In this document: positions 6,322 through 13,468 of the stretch, piece by piece
Numbering within the stretch: the first letter of the stretch is position 1
Layout: each line of letters opens with the position of its first letter
Assembly (NCBI GenBank): GCA_002389995.1
Contig: DGRR01000157.1
Coordinates: forward strand, 1-22,761
Reading direction: 5' to 3'
DNA: 22,761 nucleotides
Origin: Ruminococcus sp. UBA4383
GTDB lineage: Bacteria > Bacillota > Clostridia > Oscillospirales > Ruminococcaceae
Position numbers and translations under genes: made by a program
The notes under the pieces: model-generated
What the model was told of the DNA's origin: nothing
The model's database searches: none
Seen by the model: the letters and a program-made list of their open reading frames with translations, nothing else

Positions 6322-7611
6322 ATGATTGACATTAAATTAATAAGGACAAATCCCGAACTCGTCAAGGAAAATATAAGAAAAAAATTTCAGGACGAGAAAA
6401 TTGAACTCGTTGACAAGGTTTTTGAACTCGATAAAAAATTCAGGGAAACTAAAACAGAATGTGACAGCCTCAGAAACGTCCGCAAGGTGAGAAGCAAGGA
6501 AATCGGCGGTTTTATGGCTAAGGGTCTTAAAGATGAGGCTGAAAAGGCTAAGGCAGAAGTTACTGAACTCGGCAACAAACTCACCGAAATGGAAGCCCTC
6601 GAAACTAAACTCGAAGAGGAAATCAAAGAAATAATGATGGTTATTCCCAACATCATTGATGACAGCGTTCCCATAGGCAAGGACGACAGCGAAAACGTTG
6701 AAGTGGAAAAATTCGGTGAGCCTTTCGTACCCGATTTTGAAGTACCCTATCATGTTGATATCATGGAAAAAGTAAACGGTATCGACATCGACAGCGCAAG
6801 AAAAACAAGCGGAAACGGTTTTTATTACCTCTGCGGAGATATCGCACAGTTACAGTCATGCATACTTTCCTATGCAAGAGATTTCATGATTGACAAGGGA
6901 TTTACATACTATATCCCGCCCTTCATGATAAGAAGTGCAGTCGTTACAGGCGTTATGAGCTTTGACGATATGGCAGGCATGATGTACAAGATAGAAGGCG
7001 AGGACCTCTACTTAATCGGCACAAGCGAACATTCAATGATAGGCAAATTCATTGATTCAATCATATCAGAGGACAGCCTCCCTCAGACACTTACAAGCTA
7101 TTCTCCCTGTTTCAGAAAAGAAGTAGGCTCAAAGGGTATAGAAGAACGTGGCGTTTACCGTATTCATCAGTTTGAAAAGCAGGAAATGATTGTTGTCTGC
7201 AAACCTGAAGAAAGCATGGACTGGTTCAGAAAGCTTTACAGCTATACTGTTGAATTTTTCCGTACTCTCGATATCCCTGTAAGAACTCTCGAATGTTGCT
7301 CAGGCGATTTGGCTGACCTCAAAGTTAAGTCAATAGATGTTGAAGCTTGGTCACCCCGTCAGAAAAAATATTTTGAAGTCGGAAGCTGTTCAAATCTCGG
7401 TGACGCTCAGGCAAGACGACTCGGCATAAGAGTAAAGAAAGAGGACGGAAGCAAGTATTTCCCCCATACCCTCAACAATACAGTTGTTGCTCCTCCCAGA
7501 ATGTTGATTGCATTCGTTGAAAACAACCTCAATGAGGACGGCTCTATCCGTATACCAAAGGCTCTCCAGCCCTATATGAGAAAAGACATTATAAAAGTTC
7601 CCGAAAAATAA
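6322..7611 (+). CDS. serS: Seryl-tRNA synthetase, unusual motif 3
   Basis: A 429-residue class II synthetase charging tRNA-Ser. The N-terminal ~110 residues form the long antiparallel coiled coil that grips the tRNA-Ser variable arm. Motif 2 is around YSPCFRKEVGSKGIEERGVY, with HQFEKQEM after it. The serine-site glutamate is in LIGTSEHS. EVGSCSNLGDAQARR matches the family's SSCSN-DFQARR block. Motif 3 is atypical: the usual GSGLAVGRTLVA is TVVAPPRMLIA here, keeping only the arginine (~Arg393). The gene starts 12 nt after parB with AAGGAG. It is probably active, but belongs to a divergent SerS branch. Confidence 0.93.
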   Translation: MIDIKLIRTNPELVKENIRKKFQDEKIELVDKVFELDKKFRETKTECDSLRNVRKVRSKEIGGFMAKGLKDEAEKAKAEVTELGNKLTEMEALETKLEEEIKEIMMVIPNIIDDSVPIGKDDSENVEVEKFGEPFVPDFEVPYHVDIMEKVNGIDIDSARKTSGNGFYYLCGDIAQLQSCILSYARDFMIDKGFTYYIPPFMIRSAVVTGVMSFDDMAGMMYKIEGEDLYLIGTSEHSMIGKFIDSIISEDSLPQTLTSYSPCFRKEVGSKGIEERGVYRIHQFEKQEMIVVCKPEESMDWFRKLYSYTVEFFRTLDIPVRTLECCSGDLADLKVKSIDVEAWSPRQKKYFEVGSCSNLGDAQARRLGIRVKKEDGSKYFPHTLNNTVVAPPRMLIAFVENNLNEDGSIRIPKALQPYMRKDIIKVPEK

Positions 7612-7617
7612 TTAAAA

Positions 7618-7650
7618 ACCCTTTGCAGTTTTCTGCAAAGGGTCTTTTTT
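7618..7650 (+). terminator. Bidirectional intrinsic terminator after serS
   Basis: ACCCTTTGCAG (7618-7628) and CTGCAAAGGGT (7633-7643) form an 11-bp stem with a TTTT loop, then C and six T (7645-7650). On the minus strand it is followed by TTTTTAATTATTTT, so it also ends the convergent operon. Confidence 0.93.
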
Positions 7651-7747
7651 ATTCCTGAATATCTCCCCATTTTGCAGCGACACACATACACATCGTAAAT
7701 ACTCCGATTGTGCCGCCGAACATACTTCCTATGAGAAATCCGACCAT
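7649..7747 (-). CDS. 32-residue membrane peptide, DUF3789-like
   Basis: ATG 7747-7745 to TAA 7651-7649 encodes 32 residues beginning MVGFLIGSMFGGTIGVFTMC. There is one Gly-rich transmembrane helix, a VCVAAKW stretch and a short polar tail. A good ribosome site (AGAGGTGAT) precedes it by about 6 nt. The pattern (FLIG..FGG..GVFTMC.C.AA) resembles the short DUF3789 proteins as I remember them; no search was possible. It ends within the T-tract of the shared terminator and lies 46 nt after the thioredoxin gene on the same strand. Function unknown. Its shortness makes it easy to miss in annotation. Confidence 0.65.
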   Translation of the reverse strand: MVGFLIGSMFGGTIGVFTMCMCVAAKWGDIQE

Positions 7748-7793
7748 AAATATCACCTCTGATATATTATGCCCGATATTTCAGAAAATAAAC

Positions 7794-8108
7794 TTATAAT
7801 CCAATCATATCCAGAATATCTTCTTTCGGACGGTATCCGACAGCAGTTTTCTGAATTACACCGTCTTTCACAAAGACAAGCATTGGGATACTTTCCGCAC
7901 GGAATGCCATAGCAAGTTCAGGCTGTTCATCGACATTTATTTTTCCGACTTTTATTTCTCCGTCATATTCGTCAGCGATTTCCTCAACTATGGGAGCGAG
8001 CATCATGCACGGACCGCACCAGCCTGCCCAGAGGTCAAGCAGAACTTTGCCCTTGTAATTTCTCACTTCATCGTCAAAATTTTCTTTTGTTACAACTATT
8101 TCAGCCAT
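7794..8108 (-). CDS. trxA: Thioredoxin
   Basis: A 104-residue classical thioredoxin with the active site WAGWCGPC (27-34; Cys31 and Cys34) and a cis-proline loop near SIPML. It reduces protein disulfides in the cytosol. It is the third gene of a minus-strand set after the flavodiiron protein and an FTR-like protein. Its CCTCCTT complement (ribosome site) lies inside the last codons of the FTR-like gene, and the two frames are 3 nt apart, so translation is coupled. No NADPH thioredoxin reductase gene is nearby, which suggests electrons come from ferredoxin through the upstream neighbour. Confidence 0.95.
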   Translation of the reverse strand: MAEIVVTKENFDDEVRNYKGKVLLDLWAGWCGPCMMLAPIVEEIADEYDGEIKVGKINVDEQPELAMAFRAESIPMLVFVKDGVIQKTAVGYRPKEDILDMIGL

Positions 8109-8111
8109 TAA

Positions 8112-8315
8112 TTAATCCTCCTTTGATTTATAGTAGAGCATACAGTGACAGAAGCCCTCAAAATCGGGGTCAGCAATCTGGTCACGAAACTCTTTGCACA
8201 TACATTTGTTTTCGGGAGTTTTAGCAAGGCGACAGGGGCAGTAGCCGTCTTTAAGCTTCAAACCCTCTTTGATTCTTGCAACAACTTCCTTGTCGGGGTT
8301 AAGTGTAATTTTCAT
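8112..8315 (-). CDS. Ferredoxin:thioredoxin reductase catalytic-subunit-like protein
   Basis: This 67-residue protein has three Cys-x-Cys pairs: CPC (26-28), CMC (38-40) and CHC (56-58). The order CPC...CxC...CHC is the signature of the FTR catalytic subunit, which holds a 4Fe-4S cluster beside a redox disulfide and passes ferredoxin electrons to thioredoxin. Plant and cyanobacterial FTR has spacings of about 16 and 8 residues; here they are 9 and 15, and the protein is much shorter. No variable (alpha) subunit is adjacent. Position immediately before thioredoxin supports the role. AAGGAG precedes the ATG at 8315. A different iron-sulfur thiol-redox role remains possible. Confidence 0.8.
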   Translation of the reverse strand: MKITLNPDKEVVARIKEGLKLKDGYCPCRLAKTPENKCMCKEFRDQIADPDFEGFCHCMLYYKSKED

Positions 8316-8362
8316 AACTTATCTCCTTATTCAGAACGGGAAATATTTCCTGTATCTGTAAT

Positions 8363-9520
8363 TTAATTCATCAGTTCCTCAGCCATAGCCTCTATCTGGG
8401 CGATATTTTCTTCTTTGAGGGCAGATTTTATTGAAACGGTATTTTCGAGCCATTTGATATTTTTTGATTTTTCAAACATAGCTTTCATAGTTTTAGCGGC
8501 AGTAGCAGCCCATGAACCGTTTTCAACAAGACCTATCGTGCGGTTCTGATAATTTCTTTCTGTAAGGTCGAGAATAAAGTGTTTCATGAAAGGGAAAATA
8601 TCAGCGTTATAGGTAGTGGTAGCGAGTACAAGCTTACCGTATCTGAAAGCATCTTCAACAGATTCAGCCATATCTTCTCTTGCAAGGTCAGCAACGGCAA
8701 CTTTTGGGCAGCCTTTTTCTTTGAGTTTTTCAGCGAGGAGTTCAGCGGCTTTTTTAGTGTTTCCGTATACGGAAGTATAAGCGATAAATACGCCTTCACT
8801 TTCAACTCCGTAAGATGACCATGTGTTATAAAGTCCGAGATAATAGCCGAGATTCTCATTGAGTACAGGACCGTGAAGCGGGCAGATTATCCGGATATCA
8901 AGTGCAGAAGCTTTTTTGAGAAGTGTCTGAACCTGTACACCGTATTTTCCGACTATGCCGAAATAATAGCGTCTTGCCTCGCAAGCCCAGTCCTCATCGA
9001 CATCAAGCGCACCGAATTTTCCGAAAGCATCAGCACTGAAAAACGCCTTGTCCGTGCTGTCGTAAGTCATCATAACCTCAGGCCAGTGAACCATAGCTGC
9101 AAAGATAAATGTGAGTTCATGATTTCCGAGGGAAAGTTTTTCGCCGTCCTTCACGACAAGCTTATTGTTCAGGCTGAAATTTTCAAAGAAATTATCCATC
9201 ATATTGAAAGTCTTTGCATTTCCGACTACTGTTGTATCGGGATATTCTTTCAGGAAATTCACAATATTAGCTGAGTGGTCGGGTTCCATATGCTGAACGA
9301 TAAGGTAATCAGGTTTTCTGTCACCGAGGACTTCTCTGAGATTTTCGAGCCACTGAGCGGTAAAATTTCCGTCAACTGTATCAAAAACAGCGATTTTCTC
9401 GTCCATTATGATATATGAATTATAAGCCATTCCGTTCGGAACGTCATACTGTCCTTCAAAAAGGTCAATTTCGTGGTCATTCACACCGATATAAAAGATA
9501 TCATTTGTAACGTTGTTCAT
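8363..9520 (-). CDS. fprA: Flavodiiron protein, FprA family
   Basis: A 385-residue A-type flavoprotein. The N-terminal metallo-beta-lactamase-like domain (~1-240) carries the diiron ligands in QHMEPDHS (His77, Glu79, Asp81, His82), His145 (VHWPEVM), Asp164 (SADAFG) and His216 (PLHGPV). The C-terminal flavodoxin domain (~243-385) binds FMN at AYTSVYGNT (247-255). These enzymes reduce O2 to water and/or NO to N2O in anaerobes, usually fed by rubredoxin or another carrier. The start follows GAGGT. It heads an operon with the FTR-like protein and thioredoxin, 47 nt upstream of the former. Confidence 0.95.
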   Translation of the reverse strand: MNNVTNDIFYIGVNDHEIDLFEGQYDVPNGMAYNSYIIMDEKIAVFDTVDGNFTAQWLENLREVLGDRKPDYLIVQHMEPDHSANIVNFLKEYPDTTVVGNAKTFNMMDNFFENFSLNNKLVVKDGEKLSLGNHELTFIFAAMVHWPEVMMTYDSTDKAFFSADAFGKFGALDVDEDWACEARRYYFGIVGKYGVQVQTLLKKASALDIRIICPLHGPVLNENLGYYLGLYNTWSSYGVESEGVFIAYTSVYGNTKKAAELLAEKLKEKGCPKVAVADLAREDMAESVEDAFRYGKLVLATTTYNADIFPFMKHFILDLTERNYQNRTIGLVENGSWAATAAKTMKAMFEKSKNIKWLENTVSIKSALKEENIAQIEAMAEELMN

Positions 9521-9553
9521 TGGTATTACCTCTTTCTTTTATGTAATATGATT

Positions 9554-9559
9554 ATTATA
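9554..9559 (-). promoter_or_regulatory. Extended -10 promoter of fprA operon
   Basis: On the minus strand TGGTATAAT gives a consensus -10 (9559-9554) with the TG extension. No good -35 is seen 17 bp upstream, as is common for extended -10 promoters. The start would lie ~30 nt before the fprA ATG. Confidence 0.6.
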
Positions 9560-9636
9560 CCACATAAGGGATATTTTTAATAGTGGCAAATGCAACAAAT
9601 TATAAAATTTTTTCTTGTATAAATTTTTTGAAACAG

Positions 9637-9665
9637 TGGACAAAAGAAAAACATAGTGCTATAAT
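9637..9665 (+). promoter_or_regulatory. sigma-A promoter of the nucleotidyltransferase gene
   Basis: TGGACA (9637-9642), 17 bp, TATAAT (9660-9665), with extended TG. AGTGCTATAAT is identical to the parA promoter at 4541-4551. The 177-bp gap 9521-9697 therefore holds two divergent promoters and little else. Confidence 0.75.
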
Positions 9666-9697
9666 AAATATAAAAATTAAGCACAGGAGATGATTTC

Positions 9698-10471
9698 ATG
9701 AATGAAAAGGAAATAATCGGAAAAATACAGCAGAAACTCACTGAAATTGAAGAAAAGGAAAATATAAAAATTCTTCACTGTGTTGAATCTGGAAGCCGTT
9801 CATGGGGATTTGCCTCGCCTGACAGTGATTTTGATGTGAGATTCATTTATCTCCGCAGTAAAGAATTTTACCTTAAACTCGGCAAAACCCGTGATGTTAT
9901 AGAATGGGAACTCAATGATATATATGACATCAACGGCTGGGATATCCAGAAAGCACTCAGACTTCTCCATAATTCAAACCCGACTGTCTTTGAATGGAAT
10001 AATTCGCCCATAGTTTACAGAACTTCTCCCATGTGGGAAAAGGTAAGGGAAGTAATAAATGAATATTTCCTCAGCCGTACAGGTATGAACCACTATTTAA
10101 GCACCGCAAAACACAATTACAAGGAATATGTAAGGGGCGATGAAGTAAAATTTAAAAAATATTTCTATGTTTTAAGACCAATTCTCGCCTGCCGCTGGAT
10201 AATGGACAACAATACTCCTCCGCCGATGCTTTTTTCAGAACTTATGGAGGCTGAACTCGACAGGAATTTATATGAACCTGTAAATAAACTCCTCGAAATT
10301 AAAATGCAGACCTCCGAACTCGGTACAGGCAAGAGAATTGATGTCATAAATGAATATATTGAGGAACAGTTTGAAATCCTTAAAAACAAACTCGACAGCA
10401 TGGAATCCGAAACTCAAAAAGACTGGGATAAACTCGATGAACTTTTCCTCAGCCTGTTGAAAAACAATTAA
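9698..10471 (+). CDS. Nucleotidyltransferase, YcgL/RlaP-like
   Basis: A 257-residue protein with a polymerase-beta-type nucleotidyltransferase core: GSRSWGFASPDSDFDVRF, with Gly32-Ser33 and the metal-binding pair Asp44 and Asp46. The WGFASPDSDFD wording and the following IYLR...FYL match the YcgL/RlaP group (PF10127 as I recall it), some members of which sit beside RNA ligases. No ligase is adjacent here. The C-terminal half (~120-257) is helical and charged. The substrate is unknown; nucleotide transfer to RNA, protein or a small molecule are all possible. The start follows ACAGGAGAT. A stand-alone gene with its own promoter and terminator. Confidence 0.85.
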   Translation: MNEKEIIGKIQQKLTEIEEKENIKILHCVESGSRSWGFASPDSDFDVRFIYLRSKEFYLKLGKTRDVIEWELNDIYDINGWDIQKALRLLHNSNPTVFEWNNSPIVYRTSPMWEKVREVINEYFLSRTGMNHYLSTAKHNYKEYVRGDEVKFKKYFYVLRPILACRWIMDNNTPPPMLFSELMEAELDRNLYEPVNKLLEIKMQTSELGTGKRIDVINEYIEEQFEILKNKLDSMESETQKDWDKLDELFLSLLKNN

Positions 10472-10487
10472 TGTTCCACATGGAACA
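10472..10487. promoter_or_regulatory. parS site 3
   Basis: TGTTCCACATGGAACA begins on the base directly after the nucleotidyltransferase stop codon and precedes the terminator. It differs from a perfect TGTTCCACGTGGAACA palindrome only at one central base. Confidence 0.85.
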
Positions 10488-10491
10488 TTCC

Positions 10492-10527
10492 ACAAAAAAG
10501 GCAGTCCTCAAAGACTGCCTTTTCTTT
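10492..10527. terminator. Bidirectional terminator between the nucleotidyltransferase and MATE genes
   Basis: AAAGGCAGTC (10497-10506) and GACTGCCTTT (10513-10522) form a 10-bp stem with a 6-nt loop. T-runs follow on both strands (plus TTTTCTTT; minus six T). The MATE stop codon (10528-10526) overlaps the plus-side T-tract. Confidence 0.92.
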
Positions 10528-11899
10528 ACAGGATTTCTATTTTGTTTTTTCTTATTCTCCTCATCAGGAAAAATGCCGTGACTGCGGATATTCCCTCGGC
10601 TATCGGAAATGTAAGCCATATAAGCCACGAATTTTCAAGTTTTTCACCTGCAAAAAGCGAAAATATATATGCAACAGGCAATACAAATACAAGCTGTCGC
10701 ATTACGGATATGACAAGCGATTCAATACCGCTGTCAAGTGCCTGAAATATTCCCTGATATGCAATATTAAGCCCTGCAAATATAAAGCTTACTGATATTA
10801 TTCTTATTGCACTTATGCAGAGAGTTTTTGTATCTTCCGAAAGCCCGAATATTTTCGCAAGCGGTACTGAAAATATTTCAAGTATCAAAAGACCTGCCGC
10901 CATTATTATCATGGTATATTTTATTCCGTATTTTATGCCGTCATTGACCCTTGACTTGTTTTTCATGCCGTGGCTGAATGATACTATCGGAGTTATAGCG
11001 TCACGCAGTCCGAATGCCGCAAATAATATAAACTGCTGTATTTTATAATAAAGTCCGTATGCTGTGACAAGACTTTCATCAACCCTTACAAGGATTATAT
11101 TCAGTCCGTATGTCATTACAGACATGAGTGCCTGTGCGATAATCGCAGAGAAACCTATTGAATATATTGCCTTTATTATCTGTGCGGAGGGTTTTATATA
11201 TTCAAGACCATTTTTAATTGATTTGTTGTGTTTAAGATGAAAAAACAATGCCGCTGAAAATGAAACTATCTGTCCGATAACTGTTGCAGCTGCCGCACCT
11301 CTTACACCCATTGCAGGCATACCTAAAAGCCCGTATATCATTACAGGGTCTAATATTATATTCACGACTGCACCGAGTATCTGTGCGATTGTAGAATAAA
11401 GTGAAAGTCCTGATGCCTGAAGCATTTTCTCAAATACTGAAAAGAATACTATCCCGAATGATACTATACAGCATATTCTTAAATAATCAGTACCCATTTC
11501 CGCTATCTGTGAATTATTTGTCTGACCGTTTATATATGCGCCTGCTCCGAATATTCCGAATAAAAGACAGATGATGTAAATTATAATACCAAGAAATTCA
11601 GCATTGCCTGCAATTTTTGCGGCTCTTTCATTATCGCCCTGTCCGAGGGATTTTGCAAGAAGTGCATTCATTCCCACGCCTGTGCCTATGCTGACCGCCA
11701 CCATTAACATCTGTACGGGGAAGGCAAGCGTCAGGGCATTTATAGCGGCTTCTCCGCCCTCTTTCATATTCGATACAAATGCGCTGTCAACAATATTATA
11801 GAATGCCTGCAATACCATTGAAATTATCATAGGTATCCCCATTGAGAGCATAAGTCTGCTGACTTTTGTTTCTGCCATTTTAGTGATTGAGTCTTTCAT
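10526..11899 (-). CDS. MATE-family multidrug/toxin exporter
   Basis: A 457-residue membrane protein with about 12 hydrophobic helices and the MATE layout of two six-helix halves. The first helix region has MLSMGIPMIISMVLQAFYN..DS.FVS, the typical MATE start, with GTGVGMNALLAKSLGQGD after it. MATE proteins export cationic drugs or metabolites in exchange for Na+ or H+. An in-frame TTG at 11947 would add 16 residues, but AGGAGG lies 5 nt before the ATG at 11899, so that start is chosen. The substrate is unknown. The gene has its own promoter and a 100-nt leader with an intrinsic terminator, so expression is likely conditional. Confidence 0.9.
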   Translation of the reverse strand: MKDSITKMAETKVSRLMLSMGIPMIISMVLQAFYNIVDSAFVSNMKEGGEAAINALTLAFPVQMLMVAVSIGTGVGMNALLAKSLGQGDNERAAKIAGNAEFLGIIIYIICLLFGIFGAGAYINGQTNNSQIAEMGTDYLRICCIVSFGIVFFSVFEKMLQASGLSLYSTIAQILGAVVNIILDPVMIYGLLGMPAMGVRGAAAATVIGQIVSFSAALFFHLKHNKSIKNGLEYIKPSAQIIKAIYSIGFSAIIAQALMSVMTYGLNIILVRVDESLVTAYGLYYKIQQFILFAAFGLRDAITPIVSFSHGMKNKSRVNDGIKYGIKYTMIIMAAGLLILEIFSVPLAKIFGLSEDTKTLCISAIRIISVSFIFAGLNIAYQGIFQALDSGIESLVISVMRQLVFVLPVAYIFSLFAGEKLENSWLIWLTFPIAEGISAVTAFFLMRRIRKNKIEIL

Positions 11900-11954
11900 A
11901 TATTCCTCCTGAATAAAAATAATTTGTGGAGGTTCAGTTTCTGCCAAAACATCG

Positions 11955-11990
11955 AAAAAAAGCGTAAGCCCATATCCGGACTTACGCTTT
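11955..11990 (-). terminator. Intrinsic terminator inside the MATE leader (candidate attenuator)
   Basis: On the minus strand AAAGCGTAAGTCC pairs with GGGCTTACGCTTT, about 13 pairs including one G-U, with a 6-nt loop, then a run of seven T. It starts about 11 nt after the predicted transcription start and ends 55 nt before the MATE ATG, so the exporter can only be expressed by read-through or antitermination. Confidence 0.85.
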
Positions 11991-12007
11991 CGCAGCTCGA
12001 CTATGAT

Positions 12008-12036
12008 ATTTTATCACTTTTATTTTGATTTGTCAA
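12008..12036 (-). promoter_or_regulatory. sigma-A promoter of the MATE leader
   Basis: On the minus strand TTGACA (12036-12031), 17 bp, TAAAAT (12013-12008). This is a consensus -35, with the predicted start near 12001. It lies between the terminator of the upstream surface-protein gene and the leader terminator. Confidence 0.85.
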
Positions 12037-12080
12037 GATTTTCAGGAAAAATAATTATTGGTTTTATTTCGTTGCAAACG

Positions 12081-12107
12081 AAAAAACTCCCTTTACGGGA
12101 GCTTTTT
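12081..12107 (-). terminator. Terminator of the two-repeat surface-protein gene
   Basis: On the minus strand GCTCCC-gtaaa-GGGAGT is flanked by A and T runs, with six T at 12086-12081. It lies 20 nt after the stop codon. The plus strand is also followed by five T. Confidence 0.85.
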
Positions 12108-12126
12108 CATGGAGTATTTATCTGAA

Positions 12127-13272
12127 TTATTTTCTGGGGGATTTCTTGAATGTGAGGATACCTGCTGCTGCTGCGATTGCTGCTACACCGATAGCGATTA
12201 CAGGGAGCTTATCGCCTGTCTTAGGTGATTCAGAAGCAGTTGCGGGAGCTTTTTTAGCAGTCTGAGTAGCTGTTGTGCTTACTGCTGACTGAGCGGCAGC
12301 CTTAGTAGTTTCAGTCTTTTTAACTTCTGTTTTAGCAGGAGTTGTTGCAGGTGTTGTTGCGGGAGTTGTTGTAACAGATGTATTATTAGTAGCTGTATTG
12401 TTTCCGCAGCTGAGAGTTTCAACAAGACCGCTTGCCCATGAGAGAGTGATTGTGTTGCCTGTGTTGAATGTAACTGTTGCGTGTTCGCCCTTTGCTGCGC
12501 CTATGAAATGAAGTTCAAGGTCTGCGCCGTTGAGAGTATACTCAAAGTCCTTTGATGTTCCGTCAAAGTCTTTCATATTTCCGAAAGGTTCGAGGATATC
12601 AAAATTATATGTTCTTGCGCCTGATGCACTTGATGCATACCATGTACCTCTTGCGAGCATAGGCTGATTGTAGCGTTCATTTTCTGAAGTTGTAATGGTT
12701 GTGACAACGGGTTCAATATCAACTCCGGGATAAGTAGTTGAAAGTGTTTCAGTTTTGCCGTAGTCCCATGCGAGAACTATATCATATCCGCTGTATGAAA
12801 CAGTAGCTGATTCTGCATAGTTGCCATAATAGAAAGTGATTCTGTTTCCGTTGAAATCGTATGTAAAGTAATCTGTTGAATCGTTCTCAACACTTGTGCG
12901 TGTTCCCATTGTTGCTGTGGGGTCAAAGTAATACTGCACTACTCCGCCCATTCCAAGTGAGTACCAGTTACCCTGAGCAAAGATATTTACCTTTGATTCT
13001 GTGGGAGTTTCCTGTGCTTCTGTGGGAGTTTCCTTTATTTCTGCGGGGATTTCAGCAGGGGCTTCTGTGGGTGTGATATCGGATTCGTTTATAAAGTCTG
13101 CGATGCAGTCGCTTGTTGTGATTTGTACATCTGCGGCAGCATTTGCGATAGCTGCGTCTGCTTCTTCCTTAGTAATTCCGTCATTAGCGGAAGCAGAAAT
13201 GCTCATCATAGAGCTGATTGCCATTGTAGCTGTGAGAGTTGCGATTGCAATTTTAGATACCATTTTTTTCAT
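12127..13272 (-). CDS. Wall-anchored surface protein, two WY-type beta repeats
   Basis: A 381-residue secreted protein. The signal peptide ends near ASAN (26-30). It is followed by a helical, acidic segment and a Glu/Pro/Thr linker (68-94) coded by a 21-bp direct repeat. Two ~90-residue repeats follow (95-184 and 204-290), each opening G-x-W-Y-(A/S)-S and continuing with an FTYDF-G-NR-hairpin and a W....TLS end. This alternating-strand pattern resembles small lipocalin-like/DUF5640-type barrels; that is inference. Then come a Thr/Ala/Lys stalk (291-345), SPKTGD (349-354), a hydrophobic helix and KKSPRK, a sortase signal with Ser in place of Leu. It is the paralogue of 16103-18112; the repeats match that protein's fourth and fifth. 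Ligand unknown. Confidence 0.85.
   Translation of the reverse strand: MKKMVSKIAIATLTATMAISSMMSISASANDGITKEEADAAIANAAADVQITTSDCIADFINESDITPTEAPAEIPAEIKETPTEAQETPTESKVNIFAQGNWYSLGMGGVVQYYFDPTATMGTRTSVENDSTDYFTYDFNGNRITFYYGNYAESATVSYSGYDIVLAWDYGKTETLSTTYPGVDIEPVVTTITTSENERYNQPMLARGTWYASSASGARTYNFDILEPFGNMKDFDGTSKDFEYTLNGADLELHFIGAAKGEHATVTFNTGNTITLSWASGLVETLSCGNNTATNNTSVTTTPATTPATTPAKTEVKKTETTKAAAQSAVSTTATQTAKKAPATASESPKTGDKLPVIAIGVAAIAAAAGILTFKKSPRK
12997..13034. repeat. 21-bp-period direct repeat in the linker
   Basis: TTCTGTGGGAGTTTCCT occurs at 12997-13013 and again at 13018-13034, coding the repeated ETPTE linker. It could expand or contract by slippage. Confidence 0.75.
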
Positions 13273-13353
13273 AATAATTACTCCTTTAAAATTAATTTTT
13301 TCATTTTTGGTTTTTGGTTTATTACTTTCATTTTTTTCATATTCGGTTCATTT

Positions 13354-13397
13354 ACCGTTCTGTCTATATATTCGTTTGAAAATCAGCAAAAGGGACA
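13354..13397 (-). promoter_or_regulatory. Shared 44-bp promoter block, copy 1 (non-sigma-A type)
   Basis: On the minus strand TGTCCCTTTTG (13397-13387), 10 unconserved bases, then AACGAATATATAG and ACAGAACGGT (13376-13354). The same block, with identical spacing, lies upstream of the five-repeat paralogue (15984-16027). TGTCCC-N17-CGAATA has the spacing of a promoter but not the sigma-A consensus. The two conserved ends with a free spacer suggest recognition by an alternative sigma factor. The remaining leader to the ATG at 13272 holds AAGGAG and A/T-rich sequence. Confidence 0.65.
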
Positions 13398-13424
13398 GAA
13401 AAAAATAAAAATTTTCATTTAACT

Positions 13425-13458
13425 AAAAAAATATCCCCTACCGGTTAAAGTAAGGGAT
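13425..13458 (-). terminator. Terminator of the sigma-factor gene
   Basis: On the minus strand ATCCCTTA pairs with TAGGGGAT (8 pairs, one G-U) around a 10-nt loop, followed by seven T. It lies 10 nt after the sigma stop codon, separating it from the downstream surface-protein gene. Confidence 0.8.
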
Positions 13459-13468
13459 CAAATCATAA

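Noticed and set aside
8873..9274. 133-residue plus-strand frame opposite fprA
   Set aside because: Antisense shadow of a well-conserved gene, without start signals.
12876..13422. Open frames antisense to the two-repeat surface gene
   Set aside because: Shadows of a low-complexity coding region; no ribosome sites and no sensible protein pattern.
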